A stretch of 64,000 nt of DNA, taken from the NCBI RefSeq assembly GCF_001877785.1, contig NZ_MINN01000074.1, forward strand, positions 248,001-312,000, in the 5' to 3' direction. Positions within the stretch are counted from its first letter, which is position 1; every line of letters begins with the position of its first letter. Origin of the DNA: Rossellomorea aquimaris. GTDB lineage: Bacteria; Bacillota; Bacilli; Bacillales; Bacillaceae_B. The notes under the pieces are model-generated. The model was not told where the DNA came from, did not search any database, and saw only the letters and a list, made by a program, of their open reading frames with translations. The translations under genes and the position numbers were made by a program. Below, one piece after another: positions 7,456 through 16,145 of this stretch.

Positions 7456-7653
7456 ATGAGCAGCAATGATAGAATCCAGCTTAATGTCAGAGTCGACAAA
7501 GAAACAGCTCAGCAATTGGACGAAATTGTAGAATATTATCAGGAAAAAGCGAAGATTGGCAGAATATACAAAGGCGACGTTCTTACAGATATCATCAAAA
7601 AATCCCATGAACTGATGTTAAAACAAATCGCCATCCAAAACCGCAAATACTAA
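7456..7653 (+). CDS. Ribbon-helix-helix-like regulator, small
   Basis: 65 residues. The start (DRIQLNVRVDKETAQQLDEIVEYYQ) has the strand-then-helix pattern of ribbon-helix-helix DNA-binding proteins, with alternating residues QLNVRV forming the DNA-contacting strand. The second helix is DVLTDIIKKSHELML. It is probably a homodimeric transcription factor. GGAGG lies 12 bases before the ATG, a longer spacing than usual. The direct repeats upstream could be its own operator. What else it controls is unknown; desKR follows about 110 bases later behind a hairpin. Confidence 0.6.
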   Translation: MSSNDRIQLNVRVDKETAQQLDEIVEYYQEKAKIGRIYKGDVLTDIIKKSHELMLKQIAIQNRKY

Positions 7654-7663
7654 AAGTCATGTT

Positions 7664-7702
7664 GAAGAGCATATACATCCTGAATGTATACGCTCTTCAT
7701 TT
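7664..7702 (+). terminator. Hairpin after the RHH gene
   Basis: GAAGAGCATATACAT pairs with ATGTATACGCTCTTC with a five-base loop, followed by ATTTAT. The long stem suggests a terminator isolating desK, although the T run is poor. Confidence 0.55.
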
Positions 7703-7764
7703 ATCACTTCAATGTCGGATATGGTAAGATAACAACAAAAAATTATACAAACGAGGGATTGATT

Positions 7765-8898
7765 GTGCAGCTTCCGGATAAACTTATCAGGCTTCAAAAA
7801 AGTTCAAGTATTTCACCATACATATGGAGTATCATAAGCATTCTCCCATTTTATTTTATATTTCAATCATCTTCATCGATTGAAATCATAGTGGGCATTA
7901 CCTTGACGATATTATTCTTTATTTTTTTACGGCTTGCTTTTCTGTCAAAAAATTGGCCGGTATACGTGTGGACCTCTTTATTAATTGCCATCTCCATCAC
8001 GATGACCATTCAGTTTAATTTTATTTATTTTGCATTTTACATAGCTTACTATAACGGGAATATAAAAAATCGAATCGCTTTTTTGACGCTGTATGTTATT
8101 CACCTTGTCCTTACAACTGCATCGATCAACTATAAATTCGTGGAACAGGACCCTCTTTTTCTTTCCCAAATCCCGTTCATCCTGATCATCTGGATCAGTG
8201 TCATCCTGCTTCCTTTCAACATATACAACCGCAACAAACAAGGATGGCTTGAAGAAAAGCTGGAAGATGCGAATAAACGAATTTCAGAACTGGTCAAACA
8301 AGAGGAAAGACAGCGGATCGCACGGGACCTGCATGATACGTTAGGGCAAAAGCTGTCCCTCATAGGTTTAAAAAGTGACTTGGCGCGGAAACTGATTTAC
8401 AAAGATCCCGAACAGGCAAAAGAAGAGTTGATAGATGTACAGCAAACAGCGAGGACAGCACTCTCTGAAGTCCGTACGATGGTCTCACAAATGCGAGGGA
8501 TACGTCTGGAAGATGAAATGGTCAGAATCAAACAGATCCTTAAAGCAGCAGACATTGAATTGATCATCGATGAAGAGACCCCCTTACCCGCCACTTCACT
8601 TTTTCTTGAAAATATATTGAGCATGTGCCTGAAAGAAGCCGTCACAAACATCGTGAAACACAGCCGGGCAGATTCTTGTAAGATAACCATCGAAGATCAT
8701 GATAATGAGTTGACAATAAAGGTAAAAGACAATGGCATCGGACTTCTCAAGGACAAAGATTTGTTAAGAGGCAGCGGTTTAAGGGGGATGGAGGAGCGTC
8801 TGGACTTTGTAAACGGGACACTCGAGATCATTTCCGATAAAGGCACGTTGTTGATCATGAGAGTGCCTAAAGTAATCAAACAGATAGGGAGGGATTGA
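7765..8898 (+). CDS. desK: Membrane thermosensor histidine kinase DesK
   Basis: 377 residues from the GTG start, chosen because CGAGGGA lies seven bases upstream and the resulting MQLPDKLIRLQ... matches known DesK N-termini; an upstream frame exists but has no ribosome site. Four to five membrane helices (about residues 15-155) precede the LEEKLEDANKRISELVKQEERQRIARDLHDTLGQK block with phosphorylated His190. The HATPase domain (NIVKHS, DNGIGL, GSGLRGMEERL) follows. In B. subtilis DesK senses membrane thickness and cooling and phosphorylates DesR to turn on the lipid desaturase gene. That des gene is not next to desKR here. Confidence 0.93.
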   Translation: MQLPDKLIRLQKSSSISPYIWSIISILPFYFIFQSSSSIEIIVGITLTILFFIFLRLAFLSKNWPVYVWTSLLIAISITMTIQFNFIYFAFYIAYYNGNIKNRIAFLTLYVIHLVLTTASINYKFVEQDPLFLSQIPFILIIWISVILLPFNIYNRNKQGWLEEKLEDANKRISELVKQEERQRIARDLHDTLGQKLSLIGLKSDLARKLIYKDPEQAKEELIDVQQTARTALSEVRTMVSQMRGIRLEDEMVRIKQILKAADIELIIDEETPLPATSLFLENILSMCLKEAVTNIVKHSRADSCKITIEDHDNELTIKVKDNGIGLLKDKDLLRGSGLRGMEERLDFVNGTLEIISDKGTLLIMRVPKVIKQIGRD

Positions 8899-8899
8899 T

Positions 8900-9499
8900 A
8901 TGATTCGCATTGTAATTGCAGAAGATCAGCGTATGATGCTCGGCGCATTGGGGTCGTTGCTTGATTTGGAAGATGACCTTGAAGTAGTGGGGAAGGCGGG
9001 CAATGGGGAAGAAGCGATATCCCTCGTCCGCCGCTTGAAGCCTGATATTTGTATGATGGATATCGAAATGCCCGAGAAGACAGGCCTTGAAGCAGCGGAA
9101 GAATTAAAAGGGGAAGAATGCAAAGTCATCATTCTGACGACATTTGCCCGTTCCGGCTACTTTCAGAGGGCAATCAAAGCCGGGGTTAAAGGCTATTTAT
9201 TGAAGGACAGCCCGAGTGAAGAGCTGGCAAGCTCCATCCGTCTTGTCATGCAGGGGAAAAGAATGTATGCCCCTGAATTGATGGATGATATGTATAGTGA
9301 GGAGAATCCGTTGACAGACCGGGAAAAAGAAGTGCTGGAATTGGTGGCAGATGGAAAAAACACTAAGGAAATCGCCGATGAACTCCAGTTGAAGACAGGA
9401 ACGGTACGCAACTACATTTCCACCATCCTTGATAAGCTCGAAGTGAAAAATCGCATTGAAGCCATTACCCATTCCAAAGAAAAAGGCTGGTTTAAATAA
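8900..9499 (+). CDS. desR: Response regulator DesR
   Basis: 199 residues, the same length as B. subtilis DesR. The receiver domain has the acidic pair at residues 8-9, phosphoacceptor Asp54 (CMMDIEMPEKTG), Thr in ILTTFA and Lys in YLLKDS. A LuxR/NarL-type helix-turn-helix (LTDREKEVLELVADGKNTKEIADELQLKTGTVRNYISTIL) occupies the C-terminus. It starts one base after desK, so they are cotranscribed. Its known target is the des desaturase promoter; no candidate target is visible in the flanking sequence. Confidence 0.93.
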   Translation: MIRIVIAEDQRMMLGALGSLLDLEDDLEVVGKAGNGEEAISLVRRLKPDICMMDIEMPEKTGLEAAEELKGEECKVIILTTFARSGYFQRAIKAGVKGYLLKDSPSEELASSIRLVMQGKRMYAPELMDDMYSEENPLTDREKEVLELVADGKNTKEIADELQLKTGTVRNYISTILDKLEVKNRIEAITHSKEKGWFK

Positions 9500-9566
9500 A
9501 AAGATGGTTCTAAAAGATTGCTGTTTTTCGTAAATAGGCTTGCAGTTGGAATACGCTTGTGGACGT

Positions 9567-9628
9567 GCTCTTTTCGAACCAATTTGCGGTATTTTCCTGT
9601 ATATAAAAAAGAAGTATGCGAAAAGAGC
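9567..9628. repeat. Inverted repeat after desR
   Basis: GCTCTTTTCG (9567-9576) and CGAAAAGAGC (9619-9628) are perfect 10-base inverted arms with a 42-base T/A-rich interior. No gene is inside. It could be a weak terminator for desR or an intergenic repeat copy. Confidence 0.4.
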
Positions 9629-9698
9629 CAAATAAAAAAAGATTGACAAGAAATATATACATGTTACGATAACATCGAATTCAAAATTTCATATGACG

Positions 9699-9796
9699 AT
9701 CCACTAGGGGTGCCTTTCATGAAGGCTGAGATTAAAGTGTGACTTTAAGACCCTTTGAACCTGATCTGGTTGAGACCAGCGTAGGGAAGTGGTGGT
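9699..9796 (+). ncRNA. TPP riboswitch (THI element)
   Basis: The conserved blocks are all present in order: ACTAGGGGTGCC, GGCTGAGAT, ACCCTTTGAACCTGATCTGG, and ACCAGCGTAGGGAAGTGG. This aptamer binds thiamine pyrophosphate. Together with the terminator that follows, it should switch off the whole thiamine operon when the cofactor is plentiful. Confidence 0.96.
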
Positions 9797-9833
9797 TGAA
9801 GGTTACATATTTATTTTGGTGTGATGCCTTTTC

Positions 9834-9882
9834 AAGCCACTTTCTGTTCGCTTTTTGCGTATGGAAAGTGGCTTTTTGTTTT
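9834..9882 (+). terminator. Riboswitch-controlled terminator
   Basis: AAGCCACTTTC / GAAAGTGGCTT stem followed by TTTTTGTTTT, 40 bases after the TPP aptamer and before tenA. This is the expression platform. Confidence 0.88.
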
Positions 9883-9916
9883 CCCTGAGATGGGTCGTCA
9901 TGGAAAAGGAGAGTCT

Positions 9917-10621
9917 ATGATGACATTTACAAATGAATTAAGGAAAGAAGTCGATGAGGTTTGGGAGGCAAGCTTTAATCACCCGTTTGTAAGAGGGATC
10001 GGGGACGGTACGCTGCCGCTTGGCAAATTCCGTTACTACATTCTTCAGGATGCGTATTATTTATCTCACTTTTCCAGGGTCCAGGCATTGGGTGCTGCCA
10101 AAGCACAAGATTTACATACGACATCAAGAATGGCAGCCCACGCACAGGGAACGAATGAAGCAGAATTATCCCTGCATGAAACATTCTCCGTTCTACTTGG
10201 TATTACAGAGGAGGAAAAGAAACGATTCAAGCCTGCTCCTACCGCCTATGCTTATACTTCCCATATGTACAGGGCAGCACAATTCGGCGGGCTTAAAGAA
10301 ATTCTGGCTGCAATCCTGCCCTGTTATTGGCTTTACCATGAAGTTGGGGAGCGCCTTAAATTGTTTACTCCTGATGAACAGATCTACAGGGAATGGATTT
10401 CAGCTTATGGCGGTGATTGGTTCGGAGAGCTCGTGACAGAGCAGATCAATCGATTGGATCGGCTGGCTGAAAAAGCATCTGATGAAGAAAAAGGAGTGAT
10501 GAAGGAGCTGTTTATGATCAGCAGTATATATGAGCTGCAATTTTGGGAAATGGCCTACTCCATTGAGAAATGGCCGTTTGAACACCACCTTTTGGCAGAT
10601 GCAGGGAAGCAGGTGAAGTAA
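9917..10621 (+). CDS. tenA: Aminopyrimidine aminohydrolase TenA (thiaminase II)
   Basis: 234 residues from ATG after AAAAGGAGAG; the frame is open further upstream but only into the terminator. TenA family features: helical fold, FRYYILQDAYYLSHF, catalytic Cys in ILPCYWLYHEVGE, and a C-terminal SSIYELQFWEMAY with conserved Glu. It hydrolyses aminomethylpyrimidine released from degraded thiamine to the HMP precursor, a salvage step. It is first in the TPP-riboswitch operon and directly abuts ykoE. Confidence 0.93.
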   Translation: MMTFTNELRKEVDEVWEASFNHPFVRGIGDGTLPLGKFRYYILQDAYYLSHFSRVQALGAAKAQDLHTTSRMAAHAQGTNEAELSLHETFSVLLGITEEEKKRFKPAPTAYAYTSHMYRAAQFGGLKEILAAILPCYWLYHEVGERLKLFTPDEQIYREWISAYGGDWFGELVTEQINRLDRLAEKASDEEKGVMKELFMISSIYELQFWEMAYSIEKWPFEHHLLADAGKQVK

Positions 10622-11200
10622 GTGGCAAAGTTGAAATTGACGGATATTTTGGTGACGGTTGTCATCTCGACCGGATTCGGTGTCATTTACAAAGTCTGGG
10701 GACCGCTATACCACATGATGAAGCCATTTGGCCTGCACGCAGATCAACTTATCTATGGGATGTGGTTCATGGCTGCAACGGTTGCCTTCCTGATCATCCG
10801 TAAGCCAGGGGTCGCCCTGCTCGCCGAGATAGCGGCTTCATCCGGTGAATTTCTAATGGGATCGGAATGGGGTCTTGAGGTACTCCTCTTCGGGGTTGTA
10901 CAGGGGTTGTTTGCCGAGGCGGTGTTCTTTGTAACTAAGTATAAACGAAACAGCCTGTTCATTATTAGTCTCGCTGCTGTGATGTCTGCATTCGGGTCGA
11001 TCTTAATGGATAATTACAAAGGCTATATTGGGGATCTGGCTGTTTGGAATCTGCTTTTATTCCTTGGGGCAAGATTACTTGGTTCGGTATTGATATCCGG
11101 AATGGGGGCTTTCTATCTTGTGAAGGCCCTGGAACAAACGGGTGTGACAAGCCTTATGAGACCTGCAGAAAAAGAAGATTACGAAGCTCTTGACAGATAG
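10622..11200 (+). CDS. ykoE: ECF transporter S component for thiamine precursor, YkoE
   Basis: 192 residues with five to six membrane helices (DILVTVVISTGFGVIYKVW at the start, with the small-residue pattern typical of S components). It begins at GTG immediately after the tenA stop codon. YkoE is the substrate-binding membrane subunit of the YkoFEDC HMP/thiamine importer of Bacillus. Here ykoE, ykoD and ykoC are kept, but the soluble ykoF is absent. Gene order within the thiamine operon and the riboswitch support the assignment. Confidence 0.9.
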   Translation: MAKLKLTDILVTVVISTGFGVIYKVWGPLYHMMKPFGLHADQLIYGMWFMAATVAFLIIRKPGVALLAEIAASSGEFLMGSEWGLEVLLFGVVQGLFAEAVFFVTKYKRNSLFIISLAAVMSAFGSILMDNYKGYIGDLAVWNLLLFLGARLLGSVLISGMGAFYLVKALEQTGVTSLMRPAEKEDYEALDR

Positions 11201-11212
11201 GTGTGAGTCACA

Positions 11213-12649
11213 GTGGAGATCAAGAAATTAAGGTTGAAGTTTCAGGGAGAAAAGCAATTACTGTTTAAAGATTTATCACTTTCGATCGGTCAGGGGGAGA
11301 AGGTCCTTCTCCTCGGTCCTTCCGGATGCGGGAAATCAACGCTGCTTAACGTATGTGCGGGGCTGATCCCCCATTCGTATGAAGTGCCGATGAAAGTATC
11401 ATCCATTTCATATCCTTCCTCCTGGGGCTATGTGTTTCAAGATCCGGACGCGCAGTTTTGCATGCCTTATGTGGACGAGGAGATGGCATTCGTCCTTGAA
11501 AACCTGAATGTACCGAGAGATAAAATGGATGCAATCATTCAGGAACTGCTTCAGAAAGTGGGTTTAAACTTTCAGAATCCCCATATCAAGATTTCTGAGT
11601 TGTCTGGAGGGATGAAGCAAAAGCTGGCCATAGCTGCGGTTCTTGCCATGGAGCCGGACACACTATTTTTGGATGAACCGACCGCTTTAGTGGACGAGGA
11701 AGGCACAAAGGAAATTTGGAACACAATAAAAAGGATCAGTAAGAAAAAAACGGTGATCATCGTTGAACATAAGCTGGATCATGTTGTCGGATTGGTAGAC
11801 CGGATCATCCTCTTCAACAAGTTTGGAGAGATGATTGCAGATGGAAAGACAGAAAAAGTCCTTACAGAACATTCCGCCACCATCAAGAAGGATGGCGTCT
11901 GGTATCCGGACGCACGTAAGGACTACTTAAAATCATTCAAGAGAAAAAGACATACCTATTCGGATGAAACAGTGTTAGAAATAGAGCACTTTAAAGGATA
12001 TCTGAACAAGACTCCAAAAATAACGGTTGAACACGCTTCTGCCAAAAGAGGTCAATGGATTTCTATCCTCGGAAGAAACGGAGCGGGAAAATCAACTTTT
12101 CTCCATGGGTTAATGCAATTCATCCAAACAACTGGAAGGTACGAGCTATTTGGCCTTAAAAAAAACAAACAGAATATCTTGGAACATTGCTCATTTGTTT
12201 TTCAGAATCCCGAGTTTCAATTTGTTGCAAATACCGTATATGACGAAATTGCCTTCAGCCTCAAACTGAAAAAAATAAGCGGGGCTGAGCTGGATAAAAG
12301 GACAGGGGAGATGCTGGAACGATTCAATTTGAAAGAATGCAGCCATTTGCATCCATTTCAGTTATCAATGGGGCAAAAGAGACGATTGAGTGTGGCGGCT
12401 TCCATTTTGTTCAGCCAGGATATCATTCTTCTGGATGAACCCACTTTCGGTCAGGACGCAGTGAATACCTTTCAATTGCTGCATCTGCTGAAAGAGCTGC
12501 AGCATCAAGGTTCCACCATCCTAATGGTCACACACGACATCGAAGTTGCAAAGGCCGTATCGGACAAAGTTTGGACGATTGAGGAGGGAGCATTGATTAA
12601 GGATGAATTTTGCTCTATATCAACCACAGCGAAGGAGAGATCAATGTGA
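11213..12649 (+). CDS. ykoD: ECF transporter double ATPase, YkoD
   Basis: 478 residues comprising two fused ABC ATPase domains. The first has Walker A GPSGCGKST, signature LSGGMKQKLA and Walker B TLFLDEPTA; the second has GRNGAGKST, LSMGQKRRLSVA and IILLDEPTF. Both have the ECF-type Q-loop (FQDPDAQF, FQNPEFQF). It drives uptake through YkoE/YkoC. The GTG start follows GTGTGAGTC, a weak ribosome site, suggesting translational coupling to ykoE 12 bases upstream. Confidence 0.92.
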   Translation: MEIKKLRLKFQGEKQLLFKDLSLSIGQGEKVLLLGPSGCGKSTLLNVCAGLIPHSYEVPMKVSSISYPSSWGYVFQDPDAQFCMPYVDEEMAFVLENLNVPRDKMDAIIQELLQKVGLNFQNPHIKISELSGGMKQKLAIAAVLAMEPDTLFLDEPTALVDEEGTKEIWNTIKRISKKKTVIIVEHKLDHVVGLVDRIILFNKFGEMIADGKTEKVLTEHSATIKKDGVWYPDARKDYLKSFKRKRHTYSDETVLEIEHFKGYLNKTPKITVEHASAKRGQWISILGRNGAGKSTFLHGLMQFIQTTGRYELFGLKKNKQNILEHCSFVFQNPEFQFVANTVYDEIAFSLKLKKISGAELDKRTGEMLERFNLKECSHLHPFQLSMGQKRRLSVAASILFSQDIILLDEPTFGQDAVNTFQLLHLLKELQHQGSTILMVTHDIEVAKAVSDKVWTIEEGALIKDEFCSISTTAKERSM

Positions 12650-13449
12650 AGCAAGACATCCTGCAGAATAAGTCTTGGATGCTCGGGGTCAACCCAAGTT
12701 TCAAACTCGTCGTCATGGTTCTCCTGTTCATCTTGGTTTTGATGATCCATCAATTAAATCTCCTTTTCTATTTAACGGTGTTTTTATTCCTGCTGTTCTG
12801 GTTCTGCTCAGGACTTACATGGAAAGTCAAGTTTCTGCTGTTACTGCCATTTATCATGATGTTCGTTTCTACTGCCTCTTCGATGATCTTATTTGGTAAG
12901 GGAGACGTGATTTGGATGAAGTGGGGACTTATCGAAATTTCAGAGGAAAGCTTTTACCGGGGCCTTCATATTGGTTTCAGGGCATTGCTTTTTGGGCTGC
13001 TTGGATTGATATTCACGTTATCCACCCGGCCCGTGATGCTCTTCTATTCGTTGATGCAGCAGCTTAGGTTGAAACCTGAATACGCTTACAGTTTCATGGC
13101 AGGATTCAGAATGATCCCCATCATAGCAGAGGAATTCTTGACCATACGCCGGGCGATGAAGGTAAGGGGGCTTAACCCCCAAAAAGGCATGGCCGGATTG
13201 CTTTTCACATTTCGGTCCTCGGCGCTGCCGCTGCTGGCACAAAGCATCAGACGAGCACACCGGATTGCAGTGGCCATGGAGGCAAAGCGCTTTAATGGAA
13301 GCGGAAAAAGGACGTACTATTACAAAACGGTTTTTTCAAAATATGATGCATTTTTTATTGTATTGATTTTCGCCATGCTGGTGTTCGGCTGGCAAGCGGC
13401 GGCAGTATATCCGGTCTTCCCGGCCGGGGATGTGCGGTATCACGGATAG
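12646..13449 (+). CDS. ykoC: ECF transporter T component, YkoC
   Basis: 267 residues from the GTG that overlaps the ykoD stop (GTGA, four bases); ribosome site GAAGGAGAGA. Several membrane helices flank a cytoplasmic region with the two Ala-Arg-Gly-like coupling motifs of EcfT proteins: AMKVRGLNP and AMEAKRFNG. It links the ATPase subunit YkoD to the substrate subunit YkoE for HMP or thiamine import. Confidence 0.9.
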   Translation: MKQDILQNKSWMLGVNPSFKLVVMVLLFILVLMIHQLNLLFYLTVFLFLLFWFCSGLTWKVKFLLLLPFIMMFVSTASSMILFGKGDVIWMKWGLIEISEESFYRGLHIGFRALLFGLLGLIFTLSTRPVMLFYSLMQQLRLKPEYAYSFMAGFRMIPIIAEEFLTIRRAMKVRGLNPQKGMAGLLFTFRSSALPLLAQSIRRAHRIAVAMEAKRFNGSGKRTYYYKTVFSKYDAFFIVLIFAMLVFGWQAAAVYPVFPAGDVRYHG

Positions 13450-13460
13450 GAGGCGTTTTT

Positions 13461-14078
13461 TTGAAGAGACAGTTACATGTTATTACAACAGGTCAACAAG
13501 GAATGAATGAAATGGTCAGTATTTCATTGGCCGTCAAATTATATATTGATTTTCTCCACATCAGGGAAAACACCTGGACAGCAAGGGAATTGGCAGAGGC
13601 TGTCACATTATTAATAGATGGGGGCTTTCCCCCAAAAAAAATCATTATAAATGACAGAGTGGATGTTGCTTCTGTAATGGGGGTCCGCGGTGCTCATCTT
13701 GGTGGTCATAGTTTAAGAGTCTCTGAGGTGAAAAGGAACTTCCCCGGCTTGAAGGCTGGGGTGTCTGTTCATTCAGTGGATGAAGCGGTCTTCCTCCAAG
13801 TTGAGGGAGCGGATTACCTTATGTATGGAAACGTATTCAGCACCCCTTCTAAACAAGGAAAGGATGGAGTGGGAATGAAGAACCTCAAAACAGTAGTGGA
13901 TGCAGTCGACCTTCCTGTCATTGCAATCGGCGGCATCAAACCGGGAAATACAAAGGATATCATCGACACAGGTGCGGAAGGCATAGCGGTTTTGTCCGGT
14001 ATTTTCCTTGCCGAAGACCCGGAAAGCACCGCATGCGAATATCGATTGAATTTGGATGGAGGTGTCAAAGTTGAGTGA
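13461..14078 (+). CDS. tenI: Thiazole tautomerase TenI
   Basis: 205 residues, TIM-barrel of the thiamine-phosphate synthase-like family (HLGGHSLRVSEVK, DYLMYGNVFSTPSKQG, PVIAIGGIKPGN). TenI lacks synthase activity and instead aromatises the thiazole tautomer made by ThiG. Translation starts at TTG behind AGGAGGCG. It is 11 bases after ykoC and overlaps thiO by eight bases. A thiE paralogue is possible but position before thiO-thiS-thiG, as in B. subtilis, favours TenI. Confidence 0.88.
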   Translation: MKRQLHVITTGQQGMNEMVSISLAVKLYIDFLHIRENTWTARELAEAVTLLIDGGFPPKKIIINDRVDVASVMGVRGAHLGGHSLRVSEVKRNFPGLKAGVSVHSVDEAVFLQVEGADYLMYGNVFSTPSKQGKDGVGMKNLKTVVDAVDLPVIAIGGIKPGNTKDIIDTGAEGIAVLSGIFLAEDPESTACEYRLNLDGGVKVE

Positions 14079-15219
14079 ATCCTATGATGTCATTATTGTG
14101 GGGGCGGGTGTAATAGGCTGTTCGATCGCCTACCAGCTGAGCAATAGACAGAAAAAAGTACTTCTTCTTGACAAGAACAAAATAGGAGGTGAAGCATCCT
14201 CTGCGGCAGCAGGTATGCTGGGGGTGCATAGTGAATTCATTGATGACCAAAATTTATTGAGGGCCGCCTTAAAAAGCAGGGATATGTTCACGGAACTGTC
14301 ACGTGAGTTAAAGGAAATAAGCGGAATAGACATAGAGATTGTACAAAATGGAATGATCAAACCTGCCTATTCAGAAATTGAAAAAGACCAAATGAAGGAA
14401 ATCTTGCAGCTAAGTGCAGATGTTGAGTGGCTGTCGGAAGAAGAGGTTTCAAGATTGGAGCCAAAGTTATCAAAAGTGAATCACGGTGCCCTGTATGCAT
14501 ACAGGGACGGTAATGTCTCTGCTGGCAGGCTTACCCGGGCTCTTGCGGAATCAGCCGTGAAACTAGGTGCATACATACAGGAATACACACCAGTTATAAG
14601 CTTTCTCATGGAAAGTGGCAGATGCATTGGAGTGAAGACTTTGCATGAAACCTATCATTCCCAGGAAGTTATCGTCGCAGGGGGAGCTTGGAGCAGCAAG
14701 ATACTGAAAGATGCCGGGTTTGAAATATGCGGACTACCAGTTAAAGGTGAGTGCTTTTCAGTTAGTGCTGGTAAACAGCTGGTGGAAAGGACGATATTCA
14801 CAAAAGAATGCTACATAGTCCCAAAAAGGGGGAATCACTATCTGGTCGGGGCAACCGAACATCCGCATACTTTTGATTCGAAAGTTTCAGCCGGAGGGAT
14901 TCATCATCTATTGGGAAAAGCCATCGATTTGCTCCCTGATCTTGCATTTGCCAGATTGGAGAAAACCTGGGCGGGTGTCAGGCCGAAAACGGACCGCTTT
15001 CCCCCTCTCATCGGGAGGCTGCCGGGGCCGGAATGTCTTACTGTTGCAACCGGACATTACAGAAACGGCATACTACTCGCACCACTAACTGGAATGTTGA
15101 TGGCAGATTTAATCGATGGCATAGAGATTGACCCCATTTTCGGATTCAATCAATTAATGAAAGGATGTGAAATAAGTGAGAGTGAAAATGAATGGGCACT
15201 ATGTCCAGCTCCCTGCTGA
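14071..15219 (+). CDS. thiO: Glycine oxidase ThiO
   Basis: An FAD-dependent oxidase of about 382 residues. The dinucleotide-binding motif DVIIVGAGVIGCSIAYQL is at the start and GVRPKTDRFPPLIG with ATGHYRNGILLAP near the end are typical of DAO/ThiO. It oxidises glycine to the imine used for thiazole formation. I choose TTG at 14071 because GGAGGTG lies just upstream; an ATG at 14056 would precede that ribosome site. The last 44 bases overlap thiS, giving an extended C-terminal tail ending CPAPC not usual for the family. Confidence 0.92.
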   Translation: MSESYDVIIVGAGVIGCSIAYQLSNRQKKVLLLDKNKIGGEASSAAAGMLGVHSEFIDDQNLLRAALKSRDMFTELSRELKEISGIDIEIVQNGMIKPAYSEIEKDQMKEILQLSADVEWLSEEEVSRLEPKLSKVNHGALYAYRDGNVSAGRLTRALAESAVKLGAYIQEYTPVISFLMESGRCIGVKTLHETYHSQEVIVAGGAWSSKILKDAGFEICGLPVKGECFSVSAGKQLVERTIFTKECYIVPKRGNHYLVGATEHPHTFDSKVSAGGIHHLLGKAIDLLPDLAFARLEKTWAGVRPKTDRFPPLIGRLPGPECLTVATGHYRNGILLAPLTGMLMADLIDGIEIDPIFGFNQLMKGCEISESENEWALCPAPC

Positions 15220-15379
15220 GCTGTCGACCATCGCAGACTTGGTCAAACACTTTTCATTAAGTGACCGTATACTCATCGTTGAATTGAATGGTGAGATCAA
15301 AGGTAAACAACAGTATGATACTACAATGATTAAAGAAATGGATTCTATTGAATTCGTACATTTTGTAGGAGGCGGATGA
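15176..15379 (+). CDS. thiS: Sulfur carrier protein ThiS
   Basis: 67 residues, ubiquitin-like, ending in VHFVGGG. The terminal Gly-Gly is adenylated by ThiF and converted to a thiocarboxylate that supplies thiazole sulfur. Starts at GTG inside the end of thiO (44-base overlap), with AAAGGATGTG upstream. One base separates it from thiG. Confidence 0.93.
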   Translation: MRVKMNGHYVQLPAELSTIADLVKHFSLSDRILIVELNGEIKGKQQYDTTMIKEMDSIEFVHFVGGG

Positions 15380-15380
15380 G

Positions 15381-16145
15381 ATGTTAAAGATAGGAAACTA
15401 TGAATTCCAGTCAAGGCTGCTCCTTGGAACAGGTAAATATGCTGACTTTGAAACACAGCAAAAAGCAGTGGAGGTGTCAGAAGCGGAAATCCTTACATTC
15501 ACTGTACGAAGAATGAATATTTTCAATGAGCACCAGCCAAACCTTCTTGAACGGCTTGATCTTTCAAAATATTCCCTTCTCCCCAATACAGCGGGAGCGA
15601 AAACCGCCAAGGAAGCGGTAAGACATTCAAAACTGGCACGGGCTTCAGGTTTGTGTGACATGGTAAAGGTTGAGGTCATAGGGTGCTCAAAAACCCTCCT
15701 TCCCGATCCAGTCGAAACGTTATTAGCCACAGAAGAGCTTGTTAAAGAAGGGTTCACCGTCCTTCCATACACCTCTGATGATGTCGTGCTTGCAAGAAGG
15801 CTGGAGGAAGCGGGAGCCCACGCCATTATGCCCGGGGCTTCCCCGATCGGTTCAGGACAAGGAATACTAAATCCGGTCAATCTGCGCTTTATCATCGAAC
15901 AGGCAAACGTCCCTGTCATTGTCGATGCCGGTATTGGTTCTCCGGCGGACGCTGTATATGCGATGGAACTCGGTGCGGAGGGGATCCTTTTGAATACAGC
16001 TGTTTCCGCTGCAAAAGACCCAGTTAAAATGGCTGAAGCGATGAGGCTTGCTGTCAATGCGGGCAGGATGGGATATGAGGCAGGCAGGATTCCCAAAAAG
16101 CTTTATGCATCAGCGAGCAGTCCTATGGAGGGATTCGTCGGGTGA
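15381..16145 (+). CDS. thiG: Thiazole synthase ThiG
   Basis: 254 residues, TIM barrel. Family signature segments: [40 protein letters not shown] with the Schiff-base Lys, and [16 protein letters not shown]. It condenses deoxyxylulose phosphate, dehydroglycine and ThiS thiocarboxylate. The ATG follows GGAGGCGGATGAG. It overlaps thiF by four bases. Confidence 0.95.
   Translation: MLKIGNYEFQSRLLLGTGKYADFETQQKAVEVSEAEILTFTVRRMNIFNEHQPNLLERLDLSKYSLLPNTAGAKTAKEAVRHSKLARASGLCDMVKVEVIGCSKTLLPDPVETLLATEELVKEGFTVLPYTSDDVVLARRLEEAGAHAIMPGASPIGSGQGILNPVNLRFIIEQANVPVIVDAGIGSPADAVYAMELGAEGILLNTAVSAAKDPVKMAEAMRLAVNAGRMGYEAGRIPKKLYASASSPMEGFVG

Noticed and set aside
15398..16096. 232-codon open frame antisense to thiG
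   Set aside because: Lies entirely within thiG on the opposite strand, low-complexity Ser/Thr/Ala composition, no ribosome site; a shadow of thiG codon bias.
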